Assembly (NCBI GenBank): GCA_046703825.1
Contig: JBJKSO010000047.1
Span: 1 to 12,209 of the forward strand
DNA length: 12,209 bases
Direction: 5' to 3'
Origin: JBJKSO01 sp046703825
GTDB lineage: Bacteria > Chloroflexota > Dormibacteria > Aeolococcales > Bog-877
In this document: positions 6,063-12,099 of the stretch, one piece after another
Layout: every line of letters begins with the position of its first letter
Position numbering within the stretch: position 1 is the stretch's first letter
Notes under the pieces: model-generated
Databases searched by the model: none
The model's input: only the letters and a program-made list of their open reading frames with translations
Told to the model about the DNA's origin: nothing
Program-made: the position numbers and the translations under genes

Positions 6063-6069
6063 GCCAGGC

Positions 6070-6939
6070 ATGAGCAAAGCTGCGCGCCGGCCGCTGATCG
6101 CCACCTTCTCCATCGTTGCCAGCGACGGTACTGACTGGGGGGTCGCCGTCGCCTCGAAGTTTCTGGCCGTGGGCAGCGCCGTCCCCGCCGCCGAAGCTGG
6201 AGTCGGCGCCCTGGCAACCCAGGCGCTGGCCAACACCGCCTACAAGCGCGACGGCCTCAAGCTGCTGCACGCGGGCCGGAGCGCGCAGGAGGTGATAGAC
6301 CAGCTGACGGCCGACGACGACGGTCGCCGCCACCGCCAGCTGGGGGTGGTCGACGGCCAGGGCCGGGCCGCCACCTACACCGGCTCGGAGTGCCTCAGCT
6401 GGGCGGGCGGCAGGACGGTGCCCGGCTGCGCCTGCCAGGGGAACATCCTGGTCGGCCCGGAAGTGGTCGACGCGATGATCGACGAGTACCAGGCGGTTTC
6501 GGGGCCTCTGGTAGACCGCCTGCTGGCGGCGCTCGAGGCCGGGGACGCGGCCGGCGGGGATCGCCGCGGGCGACAGTCCGCGGCGCTGCTGGTGACCCGC
6601 GACGCGGCCGGCTATGGCGGATTCGACGACCGCATGCTCGACCTGCGCGCGGAGGACCACGAGCGGCCAATTCCCGAGCTGCGCCGGCTGCATCGGCTGT
6701 GGAAGGTCTACTTCGAGGAGCAGGACGAGCAGAACCTGCTGGCGGTCGACCCGGCTCTGCTCGAGCGGCTGCGGCGGGCGCTCGCCGCCCGCGGCCGCTT
6801 GGCGGCGGGCGATGGCGACGAGCTGCTCTGGCAGCGGCTCCAGCTTTGGATGGGTGAAGAAAACCTCGAGGAGCGCTGGCACTCGCGCGAGCGCGTCGAC
6901 CCGGTGGTGCTGGAGATGCTGGAGGGCGATGCCGGCTGA
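6070..6939 (+). CDS. DUF1028 family Ntn-hydrolase-like protein with C-terminal putative peptidoglycan-binding region
   Basis: The 289-residue protein matches the DUF1028 family, which has the Ntn-hydrolase fold (heterologous structures are known) but no settled biochemical role. Family signatures are TFSIVA (12-17), GVAVASKFLAVGSAVP (24-39), GVGALATQA (44-52), QGNILVG (123-129), GDRRGRQSAALL (163-174) and LRAEDHERPIPELRRL (192-207). The residues after about 208 (LWKVYFEEQ onward, ending in ENLEERW and VDPVVLEML) correspond to the putative peptidoglycan-binding extension found at the end of many members. There is no signal peptide, so any cell-wall role would need another export route. ATG 6070 has a -10 box 7 bases upstream. 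The DCC-family gene overlaps its end by 11 bases, so the two are co-translated. Family is firm; enzymatic activity, if any, is unknown. Confidence 0.9.
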   Translation: MSKAARRPLIATFSIVASDGTDWGVAVASKFLAVGSAVPAAEAGVGALATQALANTAYKRDGLKLLHAGRSAQEVIDQLTADDDGRRHRQLGVVDGQGRAATYTGSECLSWAGGRTVPGCACQGNILVGPEVVDAMIDEYQAVSGPLVDRLLAALEAGDAAGGDRRGRQSAALLVTRDAAGYGGFDDRMLDLRAEDHERPIPELRRLHRLWKVYFEEQDEQNLLAVDPALLERLRRALAARGRLAAGDGDELLWQRLQLWMGEENLEERWHSRERVDPVVLEMLEGDAG

Positions 6940-7357
6940 AGACGGCCGCACCCTGGTCATCTTCGACGGCGGCTGCCGCGGCTGCCGGGCAGTGGTCGGC
7001 CTCCTCGCCGCGCGGGCCGGCGGCGGGGTGCAGGCGGAGGCGCGCCAGGAGGCAGACCTCGCGGCGCTCGGCCTCAGCCAGCGCGAGGCTGCCGCGGGGT
7101 TGCTCTGGTGGGACAACGGGTTGGTCTGGCACGGGCATCTGGCGCTGGCCAGGCTGCTGGAGCGCTCTGGCCGGGGTGGTGCCGCCCTGGCGGCTCTGCT
7201 GACCTCGACGCCCGTCGACCCCTGGACGGCCCTGGGCTATGAGTTGCTGCGCCGCCGGCGCCATCCGCTCGGCCAGCTCGGAGTGCGGCTGCTCGGCCAG
7301 TTGCTGCCACCGCTCGCGCGCGCCTTCCCGGTCGCCCCGGCGGTCCCGGAGCGGTAG
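6929..7357 (+). CDS. DCC-family thiol-disulfide oxidoreductase-like protein (DUF393)
   Basis: The 142-residue product begins with a beta strand LVIFDGGCRGC (9-19). This is the defining DxxCxxC start of the DCC family, with the redox-type pair Cys16/Cys19. Later features also fit: a segment LLWWDNGLVWHGHLALARLL (58-77), equivalent to the family's d-G-x-x-x-G-s-x-A-x-x-x-l region, and a Trp/Tyr-containing helix near residues 99-105. Family members are thioredoxin-fold-like but their partners are mostly unknown. ATG 6929 overlaps the end of the DUF1028 gene by 11 bases; GGAGG lies just 3 bases upstream, which is tight, so translational coupling probably helps initiation. No signal peptide or lipobox is seen, so the protein should be cytoplasmic. 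It may maintain the redox state of a neighbour, which is inference only. Confidence 0.8.
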   Translation: MPAEDGRTLVIFDGGCRGCRAVVGLLAARAGGGVQAEARQEADLAALGLSQREAAAGLLWWDNGLVWHGHLALARLLERSGRGGAALAALLTSTPVDPWTALGYELLRRRRHPLGQLGVRLLGQLLPPLARAFPVAPAVPER

Positions 7358-7360
7358 CCT
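7355..7360 (+). promoter_or_regulatory. -10 element TAGCCT of the small membrane protein gene (leaderless)
   Basis: TAGCCT begins with the TAG stop codon of the upstream gene and ends 6 bases before ATG 7367. There is no ribosome site in the 9-base gap, so leaderless transcription from here, independent of the upstream pair, is plausible. Confidence 0.45.
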
Positions 7361-7366
7361 TGGGCC

Positions 7367-7762
7367 ATGCTCGATGAGGCAACCCCCGGGCGGCCGGCTC
7401 CGTCGCGCCTTAGGACCGAGGCGGCGATCAGGCGGCTGCTCTTCATCCCCGACAGCGAAGGGCCGCCCGAGCGAGAAGTGGAGAGGCTCTTCACCACCTC
7501 CTTGGCGCTCTCGGCGATGCGGTGCATCTTCACCTACATGCTGGTGCCGGTCGTGCTCCCCGCCGTCGGGGTGCTGACCAAGGCCACCCCCGGCATCGGC
7601 GCGCTGCTGTCGGCGTTGGCGCTGGTCTTCGACATCAAGGCGATCCGCTCCTTTTGGTGGGCCCGCGACAGCCGACGCTGGATGATGACCTGGCTCTACT
7701 TGGCCTTGATCGTCTTCGTCTTCTACCTGATGGTGCTGGACCTTCACCGCCTGCACCTGTAG
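7367..7762 (+). CDS. Small three-helix membrane protein of unknown function
   Basis: I do not recognise a named family for this 131-residue protein. A charged N-terminus of about 44 residues contains RLLFIPDSEGPPEREVERLF (23-42). It precedes membrane segments at about 45-70, 74-92 and 106-126. The loop between the second and third helices is basic and aromatic (KAIRSFWWARDSRRW, 91-105). The C-terminus is LDLHRLHL. ATG 7367 follows the DCC gene by 9 bases and has a TAGCCT -10 box 6 bases upstream, so it may have its own promoter. A hairpin plus T-tract terminator lies shortly after its stop. High hydrophobicity in a defined pattern and good placement make it a credible gene. Function is unknown. 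Confidence 0.75.
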   Translation: MLDEATPGRPAPSRLRTEAAIRRLLFIPDSEGPPEREVERLFTTSLALSAMRCIFTYMLVPVVLPAVGVLTKATPGIGALLSALALVFDIKAIRSFWWARDSRRWMMTWLYLALIVFVFYLMVLDLHRLHL

Positions 7763-7793
7763 CCGCCGCCGAGCGCCGACATCAGCCCGCTGC

Positions 7794-7830
7794 CGACGCC
7801 TCGGCTACCTAACTCGGCGTCGCTGCTTTT
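7794..7830 (+). terminator. Probable intrinsic terminator of the plus-strand gene group
   Basis: CGACGCC (7794-7800) pairs perfectly with GGCGTCG (7816-7822) around a 15-base loop, and TTTT follows at 7827-7830. It lies about 30 bases after the membrane-protein stop codon. The loop is long and the T-tract short, so efficiency may be moderate. Confidence 0.5.
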
Positions 7831-7904
7831 CGGCGTGATGCAGCTGCGCAGCTAAACTGCGCCGGCCCGGCGAAGCCGGCCCTCCTCATCAGTCCGAGGG
7901 CACG

Positions 7905-7934
7905 AAAAAAGCTCCCGAGACTGCTCCCGGGCGC
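7905..7934 (-). terminator. Intrinsic terminator of the FtsH-like gene
   Basis: On the minus strand a 7-bp stem (CCCGGGA with TCTCGGG, one G-T pair) closes a GCAG tetraloop. It is extended by two more pairs across a G-A mismatch and followed at once by TTTTTT (A-tract 7905-7910 on the plus strand). This is a textbook Rho-independent terminator located 55-85 bases after the protease stop codon. Confidence 0.8.
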
Positions 7935-7945
7935 TTGTCTGGCCA

Positions 7946-7985
7946 CAGCGACCGTCGCCTGACGCGAGGTAGGCAACGGTCGCTG
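7946..7985 (-). other. Strong 40-base hairpin just after the FtsH-like stop codon
   Basis: CAGCGACCGT (7946-7955) and ACGGTCGCTG (7976-7985) are perfect 10-base inverted repeats. After a single C-A mismatch, GCCT (7957-7960) pairs with AGGC (7971-7974) around a 10-base loop. No T-tract follows on the minus strand; the classical terminator comes further on. It may protect the mRNA 3' end or be a first terminator. Confidence 0.55.
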
Positions 7986-7989
7986 AAGC

Positions 7990-10353
7990 CTAGCTGGCCG
8001 GTCCGGCCTCCTGGGGCGAGCCGCCCTCCCCGGTGCTCGCGCTGCGCCGCCGCCGGACCGTCGGCTTGCTCCCGTTGACCGCAGGCAGCACGGGCAGAGC
8101 CAGCAGCTCCTTGCCATGCTGGTGGTGCGCCGACACCACCCGCAGGTGGTACTGCTCCAGCGAGGCGAGAAAGGCCCGGTCGCGGTAGGGACGGCCATCG
8201 ATCAGCGGCCCCGGACGACCCTCGACGATCGCCAGCAGATCCTCGCCGGTCACGGTTTTGTGCGCCTCCAGCGCGTAGGCCACGGCCAGCACCGTGGCCC
8301 GGTTGTCCTGCAGCAGGGTCTCGACCCGGGCGGAGAGCTCCTCCAACTTGACTTCGATGCGGTCGCCGAGCTGGCGGGAGACCGGCTCGTGCTCCTCGTG
8401 CTGCTTGCCGGGCTTGCCGCCGCCCGCCACCCCCACCCGGTGGGTGACCCCGTGGGACGAGAAGCTCGAGCCCATTCCCCAGAAGCCTTCCATCATGGTG
8501 GCCACAGTGGTGGCGGCCTCCAAATCCCCGGAGACCCCCGACGAGCTGTCGCCGTCGAAGAACATCCTCTCCCCCACCAGGCTGGCCATGCTCACCATCA
8601 CGTCCGCTTCGTACTCGGAACGCCAGCGAGTGAACTGGTCCTCGGGGGGAATCGAGGCGACCATGCCCAAGTAGGTACCCCCCTTTTCGATCGTGGCCAC
8701 GTCGATGGTCAGGTGCTGGCGCACCAAGAGCGCGGTCACCGCGTGGCAGGCCTCGTGGACGGCGACCGCATGGCGCTCGCGCTCGATGTACTCGACGTCC
8801 TCGGGCGGGCCCAGCTCCTTCAGCTGCTTGGCCCGGACCACGTCCTTCCAACCGATGGTGCTGCGCCGGTCGCGGATCGCGTTGATCAGCGACTCGTTTA
8901 CCAGGTCCTTGATGGTGGCGCCAGTAGCGTAGGGGGTGATGGTGGCCAGCCGGTCGATCTGCTCGGCGGTGAGGTCGTGGTCCACCTTGTCCAGGTAGCC
9001 CTGGTAGGTGCGGATCCGCCCTGCCTTGGAGGGGTAGCCGACTTTGTAGATGCGGTCGATGCGTCCGGGACGCAGCAGCGCTTCATCGAGAGCGTCGGGC
9101 ATGTTGGTGGCCATGATCACGAGGATCCGGTACTTGGGCGGAGGCTTGGGCTCCATGCCCATGAAGCGACGGACCACCCGGTTGATGAACCCGCGCGGCT
9201 TCTTGAGCCCCGAGAGCTCCGACAGCAGCGCCTGCAGGGTGCCCATGCCGCCCATGCCGCCGCCCGCCATTCCCGCCATCACCCCCTGAAGCGATCGGCG
9301 GCCGCCCGGCTCGGGCAGCTGCGACGACTGCGAGCGCAACAGCATCCCAAGGGTGGCCGGGTCCAGATAGGAGACGCCGTTGCAACTGCTGCTGAAGGCC
9401 GGGCTGGCGCCGGCGGCGCCGCCGAACGGCCCGGGCTGGGCCAGGTGGCCGCGGTTGCCCAAGGAGTCGGCCTCGTCGAAGAAGACCACCACGCCGCCGT
9501 AGCGCAGCGCCAGCTTGCGCAGCTTGCGGAACAGGCTCTTCACCTTGATGATGCCGATGCCGAAGAACATGTTGATGAACGCGCCCGGGTCGACGAACAC
9601 GAACGGGTTCTCGGTCTCGCCGGCGACCGCCTCCGCCATCAGCGTCTTGCCGGTGCCGGGCGGTCCCCAGAGCAAGAGACCGCCGGGAACGTAGCCGCCC
9701 CGGTCCTCGATCTCGTCCGGTTCCTTGAGGAAGATGATGTTCTCCTTGACCCGCTCCAGCACCGCGTCCTGACCCCAGACGTCGGTGAAGCGCGTCTTGA
9801 TCTCTCCCGGGAAGTAGACGTCGATGCCGCCCCGGGAGAGGATCCAGAACAGGCCGATGAACTGGAAGGCGATGAAGAAGAAGGCGAAGGCCAGCTGGAG
9901 GATGAACGGCAGGGCCGAGTAGACGGCCGCCGGCAGCTGGAACAGGGAGACCAGCGGGGAAACGTTGAAGAAGGCGCCGAGGATGATCGCCAGCGCCACC
10001 AGGCCCAGCGCCACCTTCAGCACGCGGCTGATCCGGTAGCGGGTCCAGTCGCTCCAAGAGGCGGTGCGGCGGCCCAGCAGGCCCAGCGCCCGCTCCGACC
10101 AGAAACGGTGCCACAGTCCCCAGTGCTCGCTGATCAGGTAGTGCAGTTGGCGAGCCAGCTCCAGCCCGAAGAGGGCGACCAGCCACCAGGCGGAACTGAG
10201 CTGGTTCTCGGCGGCAGTGCTCCACGGCTCGATGGGGACGTTGGTGATCTGTGCCCAGACCAAAAGGAACCAGATCACCGCCAGTCCCAGCAGGATCTTG
10301 ACCCGGTCCCACAGCGGCAGCCGGCGGCGGGTGCGAACCGGGCTTGCCGCCAT
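7990..10353 (-). CDS. FtsH-like membrane AAA+ zinc metalloprotease with atypical insertion
   Basis: This is a 787-residue membrane-anchored ATP-dependent protease. Hydrophobic segments lie at about 17-37, 55-73, 111-130 and 149-173, more than the usual two helices of FtsH. The AAA+ domain follows the VWGQD.VLERVKE entry (192-204): Walker A GPPGTGKT (230-237), Walker B VVVFFDEAD (288-296), sensor-1 ATN (415-417) and arginine-finger region LLRPGRIDR (426-434). About 118 residues separate Walker B from sensor-1, against roughly 40-50 in FtsH, because of a Gly/Met/Pro-rich insertion (about 300-405). The M41 peptidase domain has HEACH (533-537) and a probable third ligand Asp610 (SGDLEAAT), so proteolysis should be intact. 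The tail after about 755 is basic and disordered. No Shine-Dalgarno is visible before ATG 10353. A lipoprotein gene ends 76 bp upstream on the same strand. Family is sure; it is not canonical FtsH. Confidence 0.92.
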   Translation of the reverse strand: MAASPVRTRRRLPLWDRVKILLGLAVIWFLLVWAQITNVPIEPWSTAAENQLSSAWWLVALFGLELARQLHYLISEHWGLWHRFWSERALGLLGRRTASWSDWTRYRISRVLKVALGLVALAIILGAFFNVSPLVSLFQLPAAVYSALPFILQLAFAFFFIAFQFIGLFWILSRGGIDVYFPGEIKTRFTDVWGQDAVLERVKENIIFLKEPDEIEDRGGYVPGGLLLWGPPGTGKTLMAEAVAGETENPFVFVDPGAFINMFFGIGIIKVKSLFRKLRKLALRYGGVVVFFDEADSLGNRGHLAQPGPFGGAAGASPAFSSSCNGVSYLDPATLGMLLRSQSSQLPEPGGRRSLQGVMAGMAGGGMGGMGTLQALLSELSGLKKPRGFINRVVRRFMGMEPKPPPKYRILVIMATNMPDALDEALLRPGRIDRIYKVGYPSKAGRIRTYQGYLDKVDHDLTAEQIDRLATITPYATGATIKDLVNESLINAIRDRRSTIGWKDVVRAKQLKELGPPEDVEYIERERHAVAVHEACHAVTALLVRQHLTIDVATIEKGGTYLGMVASIPPEDQFTRWRSEYEADVMVSMASLVGERMFFDGDSSSGVSGDLEAATTVATMMEGFWGMGSSFSSHGVTHRVGVAGGGKPGKQHEEHEPVSRQLGDRIEVKLEELSARVETLLQDNRATVLAVAYALEAHKTVTGEDLLAIVEGRPGPLIDGRPYRDRAFLASLEQYHLRVVSAHHQHGKELLALPVLPAVNGSKPTVRRRRSASTGEGGSPQEAGPAS

Positions 10354-10429
10354 CGCGGGTTCGCTCGGCCCCGGGCCGGCCAGCTTCAGTGCGGCGCCGG
10401 CGTCGTCGGCGTCTAGCAGGCTCGTACCT

Positions 10430-11110
10430 CTACCCCTCGTGCACGTTCCAGGAGGTGATCACCTGATTGATCAGGCTCTGGTCGGCGTTGTAGCAACTGG
10501 CCTGGCAGCTCACCGCGATCAGGTAGAGGTAGTTGGTTGCGCTGTCGACCATGGCGATCTGGTGAAAGGTGGAGATCGCGCCGGAGCTGGAGCGGATGTC
10601 GACGGTCATGTTGCTGCCGCGCAGCCCCCCGGCGCGGGTGAAGGTCGAGTAGTTGAGCACCACGTAGGGCGAGGGGTTGGGCGGGTTGAGCGGGTCGCTG
10701 GGCAGCAGCTGGGTCCTCAGGGCGGCCAAAGACATGCTGTCCTGCTCACTGCTGCTGAGCGGGTGGGCTTCGATGATCCCGCTGGGGCTGGACCCATTGA
10801 TCTTCCCCGCCTCTTTGAGGGTGGCCCGCTGCGAGCCGACGAACGTCTCCACAAAGTTGGAACCTTCGAGTTGGGCGATCTGCGAGCTGCTCAGGCGCCG
10901 CCCGTTCGCGGCTTGGATCATCTGGCTCTGGGAGAAGGTCTTCCATCCCGTGGGAAGTTGGAAGTACATGTCGGCGCCGCTCTGATCGGTGTGGCTTACG
11001 TACTGGAATCCACTGAGATTCCCGCAGCCGGCCAGCAGCAACAAAGGCATTCCCAAGAGCGCCCACTTGGTGCGCCGGGACCGCGCCCACACCCACCGAC
11101 CCGCTGCCAT
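10430..11110 (-). CDS. Putative secreted lipoprotein of unknown function
   Basis: The 226-residue product starts with a basic n-region (RWVWARSRRTK), a hydrophobic core (WALLGMPLLLL) and a lipobox LAGC with the lipidated Cys29, so it is expected at the outer face of the cytoplasmic membrane. The mature part begins with a Ser/Gly-rich linker, then a strand-rich region including MYFQLPTGWKTFSQSQM, and a C-terminal section with two further cysteines (VSCQASC) that could form a disulfide. The overall look recalls PsbP-like small lipoproteins, but that is weak. ATG 11110 is chosen over the upstream TTG 11119 because the TTG falls inside the -10 box, and ATG sits 8 bases after it. The gene precedes the FtsH-like protease gene on the same strand, so it may be a partner or co-expressed factor (inference). 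Confidence 0.82.
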   Translation of the reverse strand: MAAGRWVWARSRRTKWALLGMPLLLLAGCGNLSGFQYVSHTDQSGADMYFQLPTGWKTFSQSQMIQAANGRRLSSSQIAQLEGSNFVETFVGSQRATLKEAGKINGSSPSGIIEAHPLSSSEQDSMSLAALRTQLLPSDPLNPPNPSPYVVLNYSTFTRAGGLRGSNMTVDIRSSSGAISTFHQIAMVDSATNYLYLIAVSCQASCYNADQSLINQVITSWNVHEG

Positions 11111-11118
11111 GGGCAACA

Positions 11119-11146
11119 AGTATGCCTGAGCTGACTTTCAAGTCAA
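11119..11146 (-). promoter_or_regulatory. Promoter of the lipoprotein gene (-35 TTGACT, 16 bp, -10 CATACT; leaderless)
   Basis: On the minus strand TTGACT (11146-11141) and CATACT (11124-11119) are 16 bp apart, the best sigma-70-like pair in the window. The -10 ends 8 bases before ATG 11110, so the transcript should start at or next to the start codon, and no Shine-Dalgarno is present. Confidence 0.65.
11132..11145. promoter_or_regulatory. Perfect 14-bp palindrome over the -35, possible operator
   Basis: TGACTT and AAGTCA are perfect inverted half sites separated by two bases. The palindrome covers five of the six -35 bases of the lipoprotein promoter, a position where a bound dimer would block RNA polymerase. 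No regulator for it is identifiable in the window. Confidence 0.45.
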
Positions 11147-11175
11147 CCACAATTTCAGCAATCCCGGGCGCGCGT

Positions 11176-11196
11176 GGGGCCGGTCAGCCCGGCCCC
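11176..11196. other. GC-rich 8-bp hairpin spanning the AlkA-like stop codon
   Basis: GGGGCCGG (11176-11183) pairs perfectly with CCGGCCCC (11189-11196). The 5-base loop contains the TGA stop codon of the glycosylase gene (11184-11186). It may help terminate or stabilise that mRNA, but no T-tract follows. Confidence 0.4.
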
Positions 11197-12014
11197 GGCG
11201 CGACCTTCCTGGGCGAGATCGTGAGGCGGGTGGCGAGGTGGTGCAACAGCAGCTGCTGAACCGTCCAGGCGGCGGCACCGTAGTGGGAGGTGCGTCTCCT
11301 CACCTCTTCCGGGTCAGGCAAGGCCGGCAGGCCATACGCGAGTTGAACTGCCTTGCGGACCCCGAGATCCTGGGCCACCACGCGCGGGCGGCCCAGGACC
11401 CGGGTCAGGAACTGGTCGACGGTCCACGGTCCGAGTCCGGTGACGGCGGAGAGGCGGCGCGCGACACCTTGGTCGTCGAGCGCCTCCAGCTCCTCCCAGT
11501 CCAGCATGCCCGCCAGCGTCGCCGTCCCCAGCGCGCGCAGGCACCGCCCCTTGGCCCGCGTGAGGCGCAGAGCCGCCATCTGCTCCGCCGACGCTTGCGC
11601 CAGCGCCTGGGGATCCGCAGCCAGGAGGTAGTCCTCCCCCCGCTCCACCCGTGTCCCCAGCTCCAACAGCAGCGCCCGCCGGACGCTCAGCGCGAACCGG
11701 AGGTTGACCTGTTGCGCTGTCACCATCGTCAGCAGCGCCCCGAGCGGGTCGAGGTACCGCACCGGGTAGACACCGGGATGCAACCGTCTCAGCTCCGCCA
11801 CCCGCCGGTCTTTGCGACACACCTCCTCCACAGCGGCGCCGTCGTCCTGAACCATGGAAGCCAGGCGCCGCCGGGCGCTGGGATCGGGCTCGCCTCCGAC
11901 CACCTCCACCCGCGGCGAGCTGGGATGCCGGGGGTCCAACGTCAGCCAGACTCCCAGCACGCCCTCAGAGGTGCGCAGCGGCCGACACCAGCGCCGGCCG
12001 TCCCAGCGTTCCAT
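11184..12014 (-). CDS. AlkA-like DNA-3-methyladenine glycosylase (HhH-GPD superfamily)
   Basis: This base-excision repair enzyme is expected to remove alkylated bases such as 3-methyladenine from DNA. The 276-residue frame contains the HhH-GPD core: YLDPLGALLTMVTAQQVNLR (87-106), the helix-hairpin-helix LSAVTGLGPWTVDQFLTRVL (188-207) and catalytic Asp216 in VVAQDLGVRK (212-221). No C-terminal four-Cys Fe-S loop is present, in agreement with AlkA rather than EndoIII. ATG 12014 is the first standard start codon in the frame, but the sequence upstream to about 12092 keeps reading as a sensible AlkA-type N-terminus (RLQLSLPADIDLPASLDRF, then ARYGDDL) with no ATG, GTG or TTG. The true start is therefore probably upstream, possibly CTG 12077. 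The 3' end of another minus-strand gene (stop at 12100) lies just before it. Confidence 0.88.
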   Translation of the reverse strand: MERWDGRRWCRPLRTSEGVLGVWLTLDPRHPSSPRVEVVGGEPDPSARRRLASMVQDDGAAVEEVCRKDRRVAELRRLHPGVYPVRYLDPLGALLTMVTAQQVNLRFALSVRRALLLELGTRVERGEDYLLAADPQALAQASAEQMAALRLTRAKGRCLRALGTATLAGMLDWEELEALDDQGVARRLSAVTGLGPWTVDQFLTRVLGRPRVVAQDLGVRKAVQLAYGLPALPDPEEVRRRTSHYGAAAWTVQQLLLHHLATRLTISPRKVAPGPG

Positions 12015-12099
12015 GAGGTCGTCACCGTACCGGGCGAAGCGGTCCAGCGAGGCCGGAAGGTCGATGTCGGCAGGCAGGCTGAGCTGGAGCCGAGTGCCC

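Larger units (their letters stand above)
7763..7989. other. Convergent intergenic region with several hairpins, no gene seen
   Basis: The 227 bases between the convergent membrane-protein and protease genes hold no credible coding frame. They contain a plus-strand hairpin with T4 (7794-7830), a GCCGGC inverted repeat (7861-7866 with 7875-7880), an intrinsic terminator for the minus strand (7905-7934) and a 40-base hairpin (7946-7985). Confidence 0.6.

Noticed and set aside
5593..6069. Upstream in-frame extension of the DUF1028 gene to 5593
   Set aside because: It runs antisense through the PIG-L gene, and DUF1028 homology begins at residue 10 of the ATG 6070 product.
6049..7116. Upstream extension of the PIG-L frame to 7116 (648 residues in total)
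   Set aside because: The extra part lies antisense to the DUF1028 and DCC genes and shows no domain. The PIG-L fold starts about 30 residues after ATG 6048.
6395..7756. 453-codon minus-strand frame opposite DUF1028, DCC and membrane genes
   Set aside because: The translation is Arg/Pro/Gly-rich without motifs, while the plus-strand frames match known families or show membrane helices.
7861..7880. GCCGGC inverted repeat between convergent genes as a further terminator
   Set aside because: The stem is short and no T-tract follows on either strand. GCCGGC is common in GC-rich DNA.
8116..10416. Very long plus-strand open frame (766 codons) opposite the FtsH-like gene
   Set aside because: It is antisense to a gene with unambiguous AAA+ and HExxH motifs. 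Its translation is low-complexity, rich in Val/Gln/His/Asp, a usual mirror effect of GC-rich codon bias.
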